Source of the DNA: Anniella stebbinsi
Taxonomy: Eukaryota > Chordata > Lepidosauria > Squamata > Anniellidae
Length of the DNA: 64,000 bases
Direction: 5' to 3'
Assembly (NCBI GenBank): GCA_029215795.1
Contig: JARDYH010000005.1
Coordinates: 166,557,814-166,621,813 of the forward strand
Below, one piece after another: positions 34,501 to 42,528 of this stretch (position 1 is the first letter of the stretch; every line of letters begins with the position of its first letter). The position numbers and the translations under genes were made by a program. The notes under the pieces are model-generated. The model was not told the DNA's origin, made no database searches, and saw nothing but the letters and a program-made list of their open reading frames with translations.

Positions 34501-37500
34501 GTGAGTGGGGTGGCAGGGGGTGGGTCCAGTGCACCTACCCACCCAGATCCTGCAGAGGTGTGTGTGCACACGCATGGGAGAGAGAGTGTCCCCCTCCCCC
34601 ATCTTTAACAATTTTGGGTCCCCTCTACAAGGATTCGCTTTTGCGGCTGGTTAGGCGATTATGCGCATAATCGCAGAAGAGTATTTACACCTAATCCCTC
34701 TGCACGAGAGGCGGCGAAGCGCATTAAAGGATGTCCAAAATGCGCTTTACAAATAGTTAATGCGCATAAGCGCATATTCGCACAGTCAAAATGCGCTTTA
34801 ACGGACGGAGCAAAATAAAACTCGCGATTTAACGCGCATTCGATAATGCGCATAATCGGAGAGATAACGCGCCTCTACGCCCCATTTGCGCTCCGCTGGT
34901 GTGGAGGTAAATTTTTTAATGAGACTTCAAAGAGCATTAAACCTCTCTTGTAGAGGCAGCCAAAGTCTCTTTCCTGATGCAGGAATCTTGAATGCTGCTT
35001 GGGTGAGGTTTTAATTTAATCTCAACGAGGATCACTATTGTTCGCAAAAGAAAAAAGAAAAAAAGAGGAGAGCGTCCAAGCCATGTCAGAAAAAGGAGAA
35101 ACGGGTTCTCCGGATGCAAATAATTTATTTTCACGATGCCTGACATGTTTTGGCTTGTACTTTATTCAAAAACCTTCCTCAGGGGGCTCTTAAAAGGTAA
35201 GTGTCTGCAGAATTTCCTCTAGCAAGAGAATTGTCTCCTGCATATTGAGACAGAGAGAAGTTCTACAACATAGCTGGCTGTGGAACACTGGAAGTTGTAG
35301 GAATTTGTCCTGTCTAACATGTATAGGATTGTGCTATAACAGATTTCATAGATCATAGAATTGCAGAATAGTAGAGTTGGAAGGGGCCTATAAGGCCATT
35401 GAGTCCAATCCCCTGCTCAGTGCAGGAATCCACCTTAAAGCATCCCCAACAGATGGTTGTCCAGCTGCATCTTGAAGGCCTCTAGTGTGGGAGAGCCCAC
35501 GACCTCCCTAGGTCATTGGTTCCATTGTCATACTGCTCTAACAGTCGGGAAGCTTTTCCTGATGTCCAGACGGAATCTGGTTTCCTGTCACTTAAGCCCA
35601 TTATTCCGCGTCCTGCACTCTGGGATGATCAGGAAGAGATCCTGATCCTCCTCTGTGTGACAACCTTTCAAGTATTTGAAGAGTGCTATCATGTCTCCCC
35701 TCAGTCTTCTCTTATAGCTGATGGTCACTAGCGATAGGCTCCAAGAAATTCCAGAACAGTCAAAAGATACTCACTGAGATCTCCCATCAAGTGGTTTCTC
35801 CATTGCCATCTCCACAGTTCTGAACACAAGGGAAGGGTCAAGCCATACACAGGTTCCAAACCCAGGCAAGGGAGGGAAATGATTCCTGATACTAGCACAT
35901 TTTACTTGAAAGAACTCAATGGCCTGTTTCAGACAACACGCTAATCAACGGGGGGGGGGGGGGGGAGGAGGAACAATCATCCGTTGTGTTGCTCATCGGC
36001 AGCATTCGGACAACATTTTAGGCAACAGAAGCAGCATTCAGATGACACAATAATCAACACAACTGACTATTGTTTCTCTCCACCCCCTCCGTTGATTAGC
36101 GTGTCATCCGAAACAGGCCAATGAGAGTAACCAGGCCTTAAAAGAGGCATTTGGAAGTGGGGAAAAAGTGAAGAAGTTGCAAAACCACCAATCAATCTGG
36201 AGAGACAGGCGGGGCCAGGAGAAAGGGGTGTGGCCTTCTGGTGAACCCAAGAGGGTCAGATTAGGACCCCAGGTGGGCTGAATTTGGCCCATGGGTGTGA
36301 GATTCACCACCCCACTCCTCCCCAGTTGGCCAAACTAGATGGAAAGGCAGTGTTCTTGGAAAGGCTGCCTTTTTTTTAAAAAAAGGAAAACCACTACTGT
36401 CTAGCAAAGAGCACAGAGGGTCTCCTGGGGGTGCTGATCTGGATGCCATGTGGGGCTGGAAAAGGTCAGTGGGAACAACTGGCTGCTGGGTAAAATAGGA
36501 GGGAGTGACCCAGGGGTGTTTTGTTTTTGCGTAGTTAGTGTTAGGGGTGTGTGCTTTGCCTGTACTTTTTGAGGTGCGGTGCATATGAATTTTGCCTCCA
36601 TTGCTGCTGGGCTTGTTTTGGTAACCATACCAGAGTAAATGGAACACAGTATACAGCCAGGTGTGACGGGAGGGAGGGAAAAGAGCTCTGGCAATGGTCC
36701 TTGGTGAGTTAATAAGAGTGCTACAAATTCAAAAGCAGTTCCCTTTGTTTATTTGTTAAGTTTTGGAGACCCCGATTGCCATAGACTTCTCATGCCATCC
36801 ACAGCCTGATGGAGCACCTCTAATAGAAATGAGTGGGATCCACTTACCTCTGCAAGGTGCTTTTCACATCCTAGAGAGAAAAAGGGAGAAAGAAAAAGGG
36901 TGCTCAGGACCTGCCACCCACCACTCTTGGGAGACACCCTCTGGCCTCTCATGTTCACCTTGTGGTGCTCTGCATAGCATCCTCCACTCAGGGACTGTGG
37001 GAAATCGATATAATCTCCCCCAAAGGGGGCTGAAGAGGCCTTGGGTTACATCTCTGACTTTCCACAAAAAGGAACTGTTGAGTATGTCAAGGGGAGTGTA
37101 TTGGTGGGATTGTGGGGGAGGTGCTGGGAGCTAGAGAGAGCTACCTATTCCTTTCTTTGTACTGACCCATTTTCTGTGCGCAGTCAGTTGGATCAATTTG
37201 GTGCTCTTTTGATGGCAAGAAACCATTCTTGGAAGGTAAGGGGGATGCCAGTAATGACAATGATTCCAGCTCTTAAACAGCATGAAAGATGAGATCAAAG
37301 GCCCATCTGGTCGTCCAGCATCCTGTGGCCAAACAGATCCTTCTGAGAAACCCATAAGCAGGGCATGAACAGTTCCAAATTGGGAGGCATTAGGACATGG
37401 CACATTAACAGATAGGCAAAACCAGCAAGGTGTTCCTTCAAAATAATGTAGGAGCTGTCTATATGCGCTCAAAGTCCCACAGTGGCTGCGGATCTGCACT

Positions 37501-40434
37501 GCATCAGTTATATAATGCAGCTGCAGATTCACAGCCACAGTGGGGCTTTCCTGTGAAGCTGTGAAGAAAAAAAGCCAGGGACTTACCCCGACTTTTTCAA
37601 TGGGAGTGATGTCAGTGTGGCTCTTCCACCATCTGATCTTGCTCCGTGGCTGATCTGGGGGGTTGGTCCTGGTGGAAGGCAACTGATGACTGACCGCCAG
37701 AAATCAGGAAGAGGGCAGGGCGGTGGTTCCAGTACCCAGATGACTGCCGGAAACCCTGCGCTCTCATCTTGGCATGGGGATTACCCCATGCCACTCCAGG
37801 TAAGTAAAACCACAGGGTTTGAGGGGAAGGCGGCGCCAGCTCGGCGCAGTGAAGTCAGCCCCCTAGAAACCTCTAGTCTACATTCAGGTACATGCATGGT
37901 CCTGTTTGTTGTGTATGTTCCATGTCAAGCCTCTAGAGGGCTTCTGCCTTGTGCACATTAGTGCAGAACTAAGCAAGCATCAAGCTAACAAAGAAGTGAG
38001 TACAGTGCTATGTACTGGTTTACAGTACATCAAACAAACTGGGCCCCTTCTTCCTTGTGGCGGTGAAGGAGGCACACAAATGTTTTGGAGCCAGACTTCC
38101 CCTGAAAAGGGTTCTCCTGAGCTGTTTCTGCCACCATCTTACCTGCAGGAGTTCCCTCGCTGGCTGCTGACACTTCTCCTCCATCTCCCGGATGAGACTT
38201 TCAAGAGAGGAGAGCTCCTCAGAGAGTCTGACCTGGTGCTCCTCCTGTTTCCTTGCAATCTCCTTCTCCACCTCGTCCATCTGGGCAAACAGAAGCTGCT
38301 CTTGTTCCTCCAGAAACTGATGTAGTTGTCTGAACTTAGCCACTGTCTTTTCCCTCCCTCCTTCTGTTTGCTTCTGCGACAAGAAGATGGAAAAAGGAGA
38401 AACGGAGGCTAAAGTCACGAATAAGGTCAGTTTTCATGGCATCAAGAGGCATGTAAGAGCTTTATAGGAAGGTACTTTTCATAGATAACCAATAGAGAGT
38501 TTCCTAAAGATGTACCACTGTCAGAATACATTTCATTATCATTTTTATAGTAGTATCAGGCTATTGCAACCAATGTCCTGTGTATTTAATGCTCTTTCAT
38601 CATGAAATATAGAAATCGCTTTTGAAGTAGAAGATAAAAAGGCATGCCTGATCTCTAAGTCTTCTAGTTCTAAAATTATGTGTGGTAATACCAGAAATAA
38701 TTTAAGTGTACAGTTCCTAGGTGACACCTTTGTACCCAAAATATGCATTGGATGGTTGCCTGCTGATCCATGATCAAAATTAAATAAATCCTATAACCTA
38801 ATATCCCAAGACAAGGACAAATCTGTCACAAACTGTGGATTTCTTCAACCATTAGTTGTCGTTATGTGCGAACACAGAATCGTGGGTTGTTCATGTTTTT
38901 TCCTGCCAGGCTACAGAGGCAGCGGGTGAGAGCAGCTAAAAACAACAACCCTAGCCTTTTTACACTGCAGTACCATGATGGCAATTGGGATGCAGGGAGG
39001 GAATGGGTGAAAGAGGAGGAAAACAAACAACCCAGGGACTGAGAAAACAAACCATGGTTCGTTTGATCATCTGCCAGACGAACCTTGGGTACCCTCCTGC
39101 CACTGGGCCTGTTTGTTGCTGCTCCCATCACCTGCCATTCCCTAGTCATTTGTCCCACCCCCACCCTGAGATATGGGGCTACAGACTTTGGCCCCAAAGC
39201 CCAGGCCTAGATGAACCAATAAGTGAGGCTGCCTTGTGGCTTTTGATTACTCTGCATTTTATAAGATATTATTACTGGTTCAAATATTTCTTCCCGTCCA
39301 AGTAACTTTGACACTTACAAGTAGGTCTTGGCTTTCTCTTTCTGTGTTTGCTTTCCATGCTAGAATGTTTTCTCTTTCTTTCTTCAGAATCTCCAGACGA
39401 TGATGGATCAGATCCTGAAGACAGAAAAAAGTTAATGTTTGGTTTAAGGAGAAGGAAAGAGGAGTTCAATAATTCTGTATGCATGTTCCCTGCTGTTATT
39501 TATTTACTGAGGGCAGGTGTGTGTGTCTTAAGGCCCTCTTAATCACAATGTAACTTTCAAATAGGTTACTACATCCAATTGGAGACTGAGTTTAACCCTC
39601 TCTTAGATGCCAGGTGAATACCTTTTAATTTTCTCAGTATTTTAACAGTTTATCAGTTTAATTTTTAACTTTGCTGTTTTAACTTTGTATTTTAAATCTG
39701 TATTAATTTCTGCATTGCAGCTTGATTTATCCTTGCTCTTATATTGTATTTTTATGCTATGTTTTTATACTGTTGTTTTATATTTGAATAGTTTTTAAGG
39801 TTTCAATTTTTGTAAACTGCCCAGAGAGATCCGGCTGTTGGGTGGTATAAAAATGCAATAAATAAATAAATAAAGTCTGGCATTCTGTTGGCACAGCAGC
39901 CCACAGAACTACCAACAGCCCTGGAGTGGGAGTTGCTTTCCAGCCACATCGTAAAGGAAGTGCATATTCCACACACATTGGGAAGACTCCATTAATCCAC
40001 AGATCCATATGTTTTACTACCTTGTATTCCTGGGCAGCCTTTTCCTTGGGAAAGACAGTGTGCAATTCATGTTCTCGGGAGTCCTTACACTTCCAGCACA
40101 CCAATTCTTCATCTTCTTTGCAGAACAGGTGGAGTTTTTCCTTGTGTTTTTCACACATGCCCTCTCTTTCTGGATTTAGTTGCAGGCGTTTAATTTGTTC
40201 TACTATATTTGCCAGCTGCCAGTTGGGTCGGAAGTTCCCTTTCTGGACCCGGGCTCTGCAGATGGGACACTCCAAGTCCTCTTCAAGTTCTTCCTGCCTC
40301 TCACAGTGCATTGTGATGCAGCCCCGACAGTAGTTATGGCCGCAGTCCACAGTCACTGCGTCTTTCAAGTACTCCAGACAGATGGAACATGCAGCTTCCT
40401 GTTCCACATCGGTGGGTGGTGGGCCTGAGGCCAT
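22035..40434 (-). CDS. TRIM gene B: RING, B-box, coiled-coil, PRY-SPRY E3 ubiquitin ligase, complete, 7 exons
   Basis: Second member of the array, in the same orientation as A. Coding exons: 40021-40434, 39319-39414, 38143-38373, 36848-36870, 34199-34314, 31026-31058, 22035-22552. Lengths 414, 96, 231, 23, 116, 33 and 518 sum to 1431 nt, one open frame of 477 codons including TAG. RING about residues 16-64, B-box 2 about 92-134, coiled coil about 139-247, linker with KWRIWDCCDI, and PRY-SPRY about 305-476. The ATG at 40434 has G at -3 and +4. Intron 6 is 8.5 kb, swollen by an antisense L1 (23905-29438). Intronic sequence around exons 4-6 aligns with gene C, pointing to recent tandem duplication. 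Expected role as for gene A; the ubiquitination target is unknown. Confidence 0.9.
22553..23205. other. Gene B intron 6, 3' part, no recognised element
   Basis: Pyrimidine-rich intron with an AACAACAACAAC run near 22982. No exon or repeat recognised. Confidence 0.4.
23206..23600. repeat. Family F GC-rich TIR element, partial (gene B intron 6)
   Basis: Matches 30352-30745 and the left part of 3010-3441 and 37447-37868: GCCAAACCCCACGGTATTAC, AAAAGTCGGGGTAAGTCCC and the TGATGTAGTGCAGATTTGG-type segment. Confidence 0.5.
24346..25272 (+). CDS. L1 ORF1 protein (RNA-binding chaperone), intact reading frame
   Basis: 308 codons from the ATG at 24346; the frame is open upstream to a GTG at 24286. Order: polar N-terminus, coiled coil (about residues 70-140, VVEKLSALEKQMEVNREVSR), then the RRM-like and C-terminal domain of the L1 ORF1 (Transposase_22) family with RRVNIRIRAF, ERIHRVGYKRRG and PRDIIVKFANYYKKEKLMQA. 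In L1 biology this trimer binds the element's RNA. The frame is intact although ORF2 is broken. Confidence 0.88.
   Translation: MSDKSQEKTQDRPQERTVLLPVGCGNHKAGSKPGAVPKAAKESQQMPPGELLANFKFMLDEAMAKQEEKFQNVIKSNTADSQKEILTGFQAVVEKLSALEKQMEVNREVSRQQGVKLQEFDLRLIALEDRDRRVNIRIRAFQEQQGENPKVLRDMMLAWIREMDPQEKWELEDIERIHRVGYKRRGMLPRDIIVKFANYYKKEKLMQAIRWIGQPMLQSTPIQVFNDFCSQTSQWRKSVRLCTVTLRKKAIAYSWGYPVFFRFMWSGKQHRITSCEQGMELLEKLGLIDETADGGTDVEKGAAGGSSQ
25497..29311 (+). pseudogene. L1 ORF2 (endonuclease, reverse transcriptase, Cys-rich C-terminus), broken
   Basis: Starts MENKLRVATLNVKGLG. AP-endonuclease motifs: TLN, FLQETHQ, INIYAPN, GD at the first break, SRIDFMF and MDHALM. RT motifs: GKSPGIDGLGSEYY, ASYRPISLINQD, QCGFISERQ, LALDIFKAFDCVEW, GTRQGCPLS, FADD (27586-27597) and GLQINWGKSE. 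C-terminal Cys/His segment with CWRGCQEVG and FHMWWSC. Damage: frame shifts near 25922, between 26372 and 26439, between 27019 and 27100, and near 27620, plus an in-frame TAA at 27565-27567. It cannot make a working enzyme. Confidence 0.9.
29453..30351. other. Gene B intron 6 between L1 and the family F copy
   Basis: 29453-29560 has family F-like text (TGATGCAGCCGCC, GGGCTTTCC), so the L1 probably landed inside or beside an older F copy. A decayed tRNA-SINE head lies near 30249-30315. Nothing else recognised. Confidence 0.4.
30352..30745. repeat. Family F GC-rich TIR element (gene B intron 6)
   Basis: Left end GGGGGCTGTCTTTAAGGCGC is the clearest TIR of the family. Contains AAAAGGTGGGGTAATTCCC and a GATGCAGCGTGGATTCGG segment, aligning with 23206-23600. 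Confidence 0.55.
31026..31058 (-). CDS. TRIM gene B exon 6: 33-bp micro-exon
   Basis: Acceptor TTCCCCAG, donor GTAAAT. Encodes ALLLGLQLQK in phase 1-1, joining the linker to the SPRY exon. Confidence 0.87.
31140..31720. other. Gene B intron 5 segment homologous to gene C intron
   Basis: Non-coding, but the text near 31385-31535 (AAGAGGAAACTTCTCAACG, TTAGGGCAAATTGACAA) aligns loosely with 60785-60920 in gene C (AAGAGGAAGAGGAAGG, TTAGGGCAAATGGACAA). It is carried over from the gene duplication. Confidence 0.55.
31720..32125 (-). mobile_element. LINE 3' fragment (L2/CR1 clade), reverse orientation
   Basis: Runs from an AT-rich TTTATTTACAATATTTATT end through AGGGAATTCTATAGGAAGGG, GGCTCTTCTCCTGGTGG and GTTTAGGGTTTTGTACACTA, the 3' coding and UTR text of an old LINE on the minus strand. 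It is interrupted and unable to code. Confidence 0.55.
32255..32640. repeat. Family F element, inserted in gene B after duplication
   Basis: Contains the palindrome AAAAAAAGTTGGGGTAAATG / CCCGACTTTTTT (32523-32560) and GC-rich text as in the other F copies. In gene C the flanking sequence (TATATGGAACTTGTCACTAAA at ~61170 and the AGGCCATGTAACACCAATAT segment at ~61217) is nearly continuous, so this copy is absent there. Confidence 0.55.
33352..33621 (+). mobile_element. Probable solo LTR
   Basis: Starts TGTTTTATTATGG and ends TTTCCTTAACA (TG...CA form). Inside are a perfect CRE-type octamer TGACGTCA (33437-33444) and AATAAA (33544-33549) followed by a GT-rich stretch, the layout of an LTR promoter and poly(A) region. 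No convincing target duplication, so the ends are tentative. No retroviral coding sequence nearby. Confidence 0.45.
34199..34314 (-). CDS. TRIM gene B exon 5: linker exon (116 bp)
   Basis: Acceptor CCCCCAG, donor GTAATG. Encodes SEKETFENPVAFPPDLKWRI and ends VMEQFK. Note WDCCDINPC, where gene C has WDFCD. Confidence 0.9.
34620..34958. mobile_element. CpG-rich TIR element with GCGCATAAT motifs, copy 1 (gene B intron 4)
   Basis: Ends CCCTCTACAAGG and CTCTTGTAGAGG (inverted). The body is packed with GCGC, ATAATGCGCATAATCG and AATGCGCTTTA motifs on both strands. Close copy at 48478-48825 and an older inverted one at 55799-56147. Lies in intron sequence just upstream of exon 5 of gene B. Confidence 0.7.
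35343..35740 (-). mobile_element. CR1 LINE 3' end, reverse orientation
   Basis: Starts with the ATTCTATG-type terminal repeat (ATCATAGAATTGCAGAATAG) and continues GTTGGAAGGGGCCTATAAGG and GAGTCCAATCCCCTGCTCAG, the hallmark CR1 3' sequence of birds and reptiles on the minus strand. Non-coding remnant in gene B intron 4. Confidence 0.85.
35923..36120. repeat. Foldback MITE with a homopolymer G run
   Basis: Ends GGCCTGTTTCAGACAACACG and CGTGTCATCCGAAACAGGCC are inverted; inner ATCAACGG arms match. A run of 16 G (35950-35965) follows the left arm. Related by its ends to the 5861-6045 family. Confidence 0.65.
36848..36870 (-). CDS. TRIM gene B exon 4: 23-bp micro-exon
   Basis: Encodes DVKSTLQ plus two bases, between CTCTAG and GTAAGT. 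The flanking intron sequence is clearly similar to that around gene C's 23-bp exon. Confidence 0.88.
37285..37400. repeat. Fragment of the 16880-17230 retroposon family
   Basis: Shares GGCCCATCTGGTCGTCCAGC and GGCCAAACAGATCC...CCCATAAGCAGGGCATGA with that family; only the opening part is present. Confidence 0.45.
37447..37868. repeat. Family F GC-rich TIR element (gene B intron 3)
   Basis: Nearly full copy aligning with 3010-3441: CTGTCTATATG left end, GACTTACCCCGACTTTTTCA, GGTGGAAGGCAACTG, and right end CAGTGAAGTCAGCCCCCTAG. Ends about 270 bp from the exon 3 donor. Confidence 0.55.
38143..38373 (-). CDS. TRIM gene B exon 3: main coiled-coil exon (231 bp)
   Basis: Acceptor TGTCGCAG, donor CAG|GTAAGA. 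Starts KQTEGGREKTVAKF and ends CQQPARELLQ, 77 codons with strong heptad character (LEEQEQLLFAQMDEVEKEI). Confidence 0.93.
39319..39414 (-). CDS. TRIM gene B exon 2: first coiled-coil exon (96 bp)
   Basis: Acceptor TGTCTTCAG, donor GTAAGT. The 32 codons start DLIHHRLEIL and end ERESQDLL. Same length, phase and tail as gene A exon 2. Confidence 0.9.
39590..39873 (+). mobile_element. LINE 3' end (CR1/L3-type) in gene B intron 1
   Basis: 3' UTR text ending AACTGCCCAGAGAGATCCGG and GGTATAAAAATGCAATAAAT(AAAT)n, an abundant LINE terminus in reptile genomes. A minus-strand relative lies at 59088-59170. Non-coding. Confidence 0.65.
40021..40434 (-). CDS. TRIM gene B exon 1: RING finger and B-box
   Basis: Starts MASGPPPTDVEQEAACSICL. 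RING core CGHNYCRGC and CPICRARV; B-box CEKHKEKLHLFCKEDEELVC followed by CKDSREHELH. The RING has one residue fewer than gene A before CGH (TVDCGH against TVVECGH). Ends AAG|GTAGTA, phase 0. Confidence 0.93.
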
Positions 40435-40869
40435 GGCAGATAAAATCCCTCTGGTTTTGTTGTTAGAAGAGGAAGCTGAAGGGGGACAGCAGAATGAGAA
40501 AGGACTAGAGAATGAAAATGCTCATTTCAAACTCTGATCAGTAAAAATGAGTCTGCAGCATCAACTCAAATATAATGTATCCTTCATCTTGGCTCCCCTG
40601 TGTAGAACTTGCATAAAAACACACAACTAAAAAGCCAATGCTTTTCACAAAATAAGAATTAATTCCTGTCTTTGCTCCTACCTTTTGGTTCTGGGATGGA
40701 TACATTACTGTCTAATCATAGCTACACTAACATTCTGGATTTCTCAATTATTTATACTCTCTTTATTACAGGCATTTATACTAGTTCAGGTTAAAATAGA
40801 AAGACAAATGCACAAATATCAGGCTACATTGTTTTCAATTTAGCTAATACAGTCAAAGATATACAAAGC

Positions 40870-41800
40870 TAGATGTTGATGAAGAAAAAAGCAGACATAG
40901 TCAGAATTTTAGTTCCTGGGCCCATGCTCTGGTTTCAACAAATCCATCCCATTTCCAGATATATGGCTGCATATTCTACACAGTTAGGTATCCCAAAATA
41001 TGGCGCAATAAAAATACCTGACCTTTTTCCAGAGCACGATTTGTCACTGCAATTCATACAGGGATGCCATACAATAATTGATACAGCGACTTAGCTCTGA
41101 ATACCCTAAGACCTGGGGGAATACTATGACCACATTGAGTATAAAAATGAACAACTGCAGATGCTTTTTATATTGAAAATAGAGCCCTAAATACTTAAAT
41201 TATTTAACCTGTTCCAAAGTATTATCCCTCAATGTCCAATGAAACCTTATCCATGATTTAGAAAAAAACCCTTAATTTTGGAGTTTACAAAATTTAGAAT
41301 CATTGAGTTTTTTATCACAGTACTCTGAGAAGGTCTGTAAGAGTAGTTTCAAACTCAGTTAGGTTAGAGATAATATCATAGCATCATCTGTGTATAACAA
41401 TGAGATCTGCATTAAACGAAGCTTTGAAGGGTGTCCTTCTACCAGCAGCAAAGATGGAGCTAAGTCGTTTGGAAATAAATTAAATAATAATGGGGCCAAA
41501 ATGCAAACCTGTTTTACACCTTTGTCTGTCATGAGCTCTTTTGTCAATTGGTCCTGTTGACCGCAGTGGACTTGAAGACTTGCTTGGGTGTACAAATAAA
41601 AAATGGCAATCTTCTATCCATAGATGTTTTTCCTAATTTATTCCACAGTAGTTTTCTTATTGACCCTTTCAGGTTAATAAACAATTTCCCTCTGCTTGGT
41701 TTAATGTATTTCTTTGCTAAATGAGCCAACACAATATAATGATCCAATGTGGATTTAGCAGAACGAAATCCATTTTTTTCTGTCTTGAGGTTGGAAAATA
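40870..41800 (-). pseudogene. Old LINE reverse transcriptase fragment
   Basis: Minus-strand pieces GVKQVCILAPLLFNLF and LLYTDDAMILSLT give the RT RQGC-like and YxDD motifs, preceded by INLKGSIRKLLWNKLGKTSM, a degraded DLKGAFD-type motif. Frames shift repeatedly between 41360 and 41750, so it is an old relic of a non-LTR element different from the L1 and L2 copies here. The clade is uncertain. Confidence 0.7.
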
Positions 41801-41970
41801 GAGTTTTTTATTGTTGTTTTGCTCTAACATATCAGGAATGTAGAAGCAGTTATAAAGCATGGAATGTGGGTGGAGGGGGAGAGAAGAGAAAAAAAGAAAA
41901 ATGTTATTACTTCACAACTGAAGCAGTACACATGGCTGTCTAAAGAGGGCCTCTGTAACTTACCTAGCTG
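41795..41970. repeat. Dispersed repeat shared with 46008-46385
   Basis: TCAGGAATGTAGAAGCAG, AAATGTTATTACTTCACAA and GGCTGTCTAA recur in the same order at 46008-46385, where a solo LTR interrupts them. Identity of the family is unknown. Confidence 0.5.
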
Positions 41971-41981
41971 CATCACATTGG

Positions 41982-42187
41982 GCCTGTTCAGATGATACAC
42001 TAAGCCATAGTTAAGCCACTAGCCCTTTTGCAGCAAATGGTTAGTGGGCGTGTTTAAACTGCGGTTATGTAGCCATCATGGTTAGGAATGATTCACACGT
42101 CACACTGGTTCACACGACACGCTAAGCCATAATGTTTACCTCAAAAATGCTTAACCACCATGGCTTAGTGTGTTGTCTGAACAGGGT
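41982..42187. mobile_element. Foldback MITE, copy of the 5861-6045 family
   Basis: Ends GCCTGTTCAGATGATACACT and GTGTTGTCTGAACAGGG, inner AAGCCATAGTTAAGCCACTA arms; aligns along its length with 5861-6045. Confidence 0.7.
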
Positions 42188-42420
42188 CTGTGTAGAGACA
42201 TAGGGTTCTCTAAATGAGCTATTAATAGCATGCTCATGACTGGTTAGTCATGGCAGTTTCCAGGTGGATTACATGATGCCATTGTAGAAAGGGTTGAAAG
42301 GTATCAGATAGTTACAGCAGGGGTGGGGGAAGGGTGCAAGTTGCCAGGAAACGGAAAAAGAATGTTGACAGTTGATTTGATGGGAGGGGGAGGGAGGGAG
42401 GAACGGAGAGGGGAAGGAGA

Positions 42421-42528
42421 GCCGATCTACACTACTCTTTAAAATGGTTTGTAACAGTTTCAAACCGGTCAATCATTAACCGGTTTAAAACTGTTATAAA
42501 CCGTTTTAAAGCAGTAGTGTAGATAGGC
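42421..42528. repeat. Near-perfect 108-bp palindrome (foldback MITE)
   Basis: Left GATCTACACTACT...GGTTTGTAAC against right GTTATAAACC...AGTAGTGTAGAT, inner AACCGGTTT arms, 8-nt loop. Its ends resemble the TIR of 46620-47107 and the segment near 60293-60425. Confidence 0.75.

Noticed and set aside
34660..34870. Possible CRISPR-like or satellite array from repeated GCGCATAAT motifs
   Set aside because: Spacing is irregular, motifs are on both strands, and the unit is bounded by inverted ends shared with two other copies, so it is a TIR transposon.
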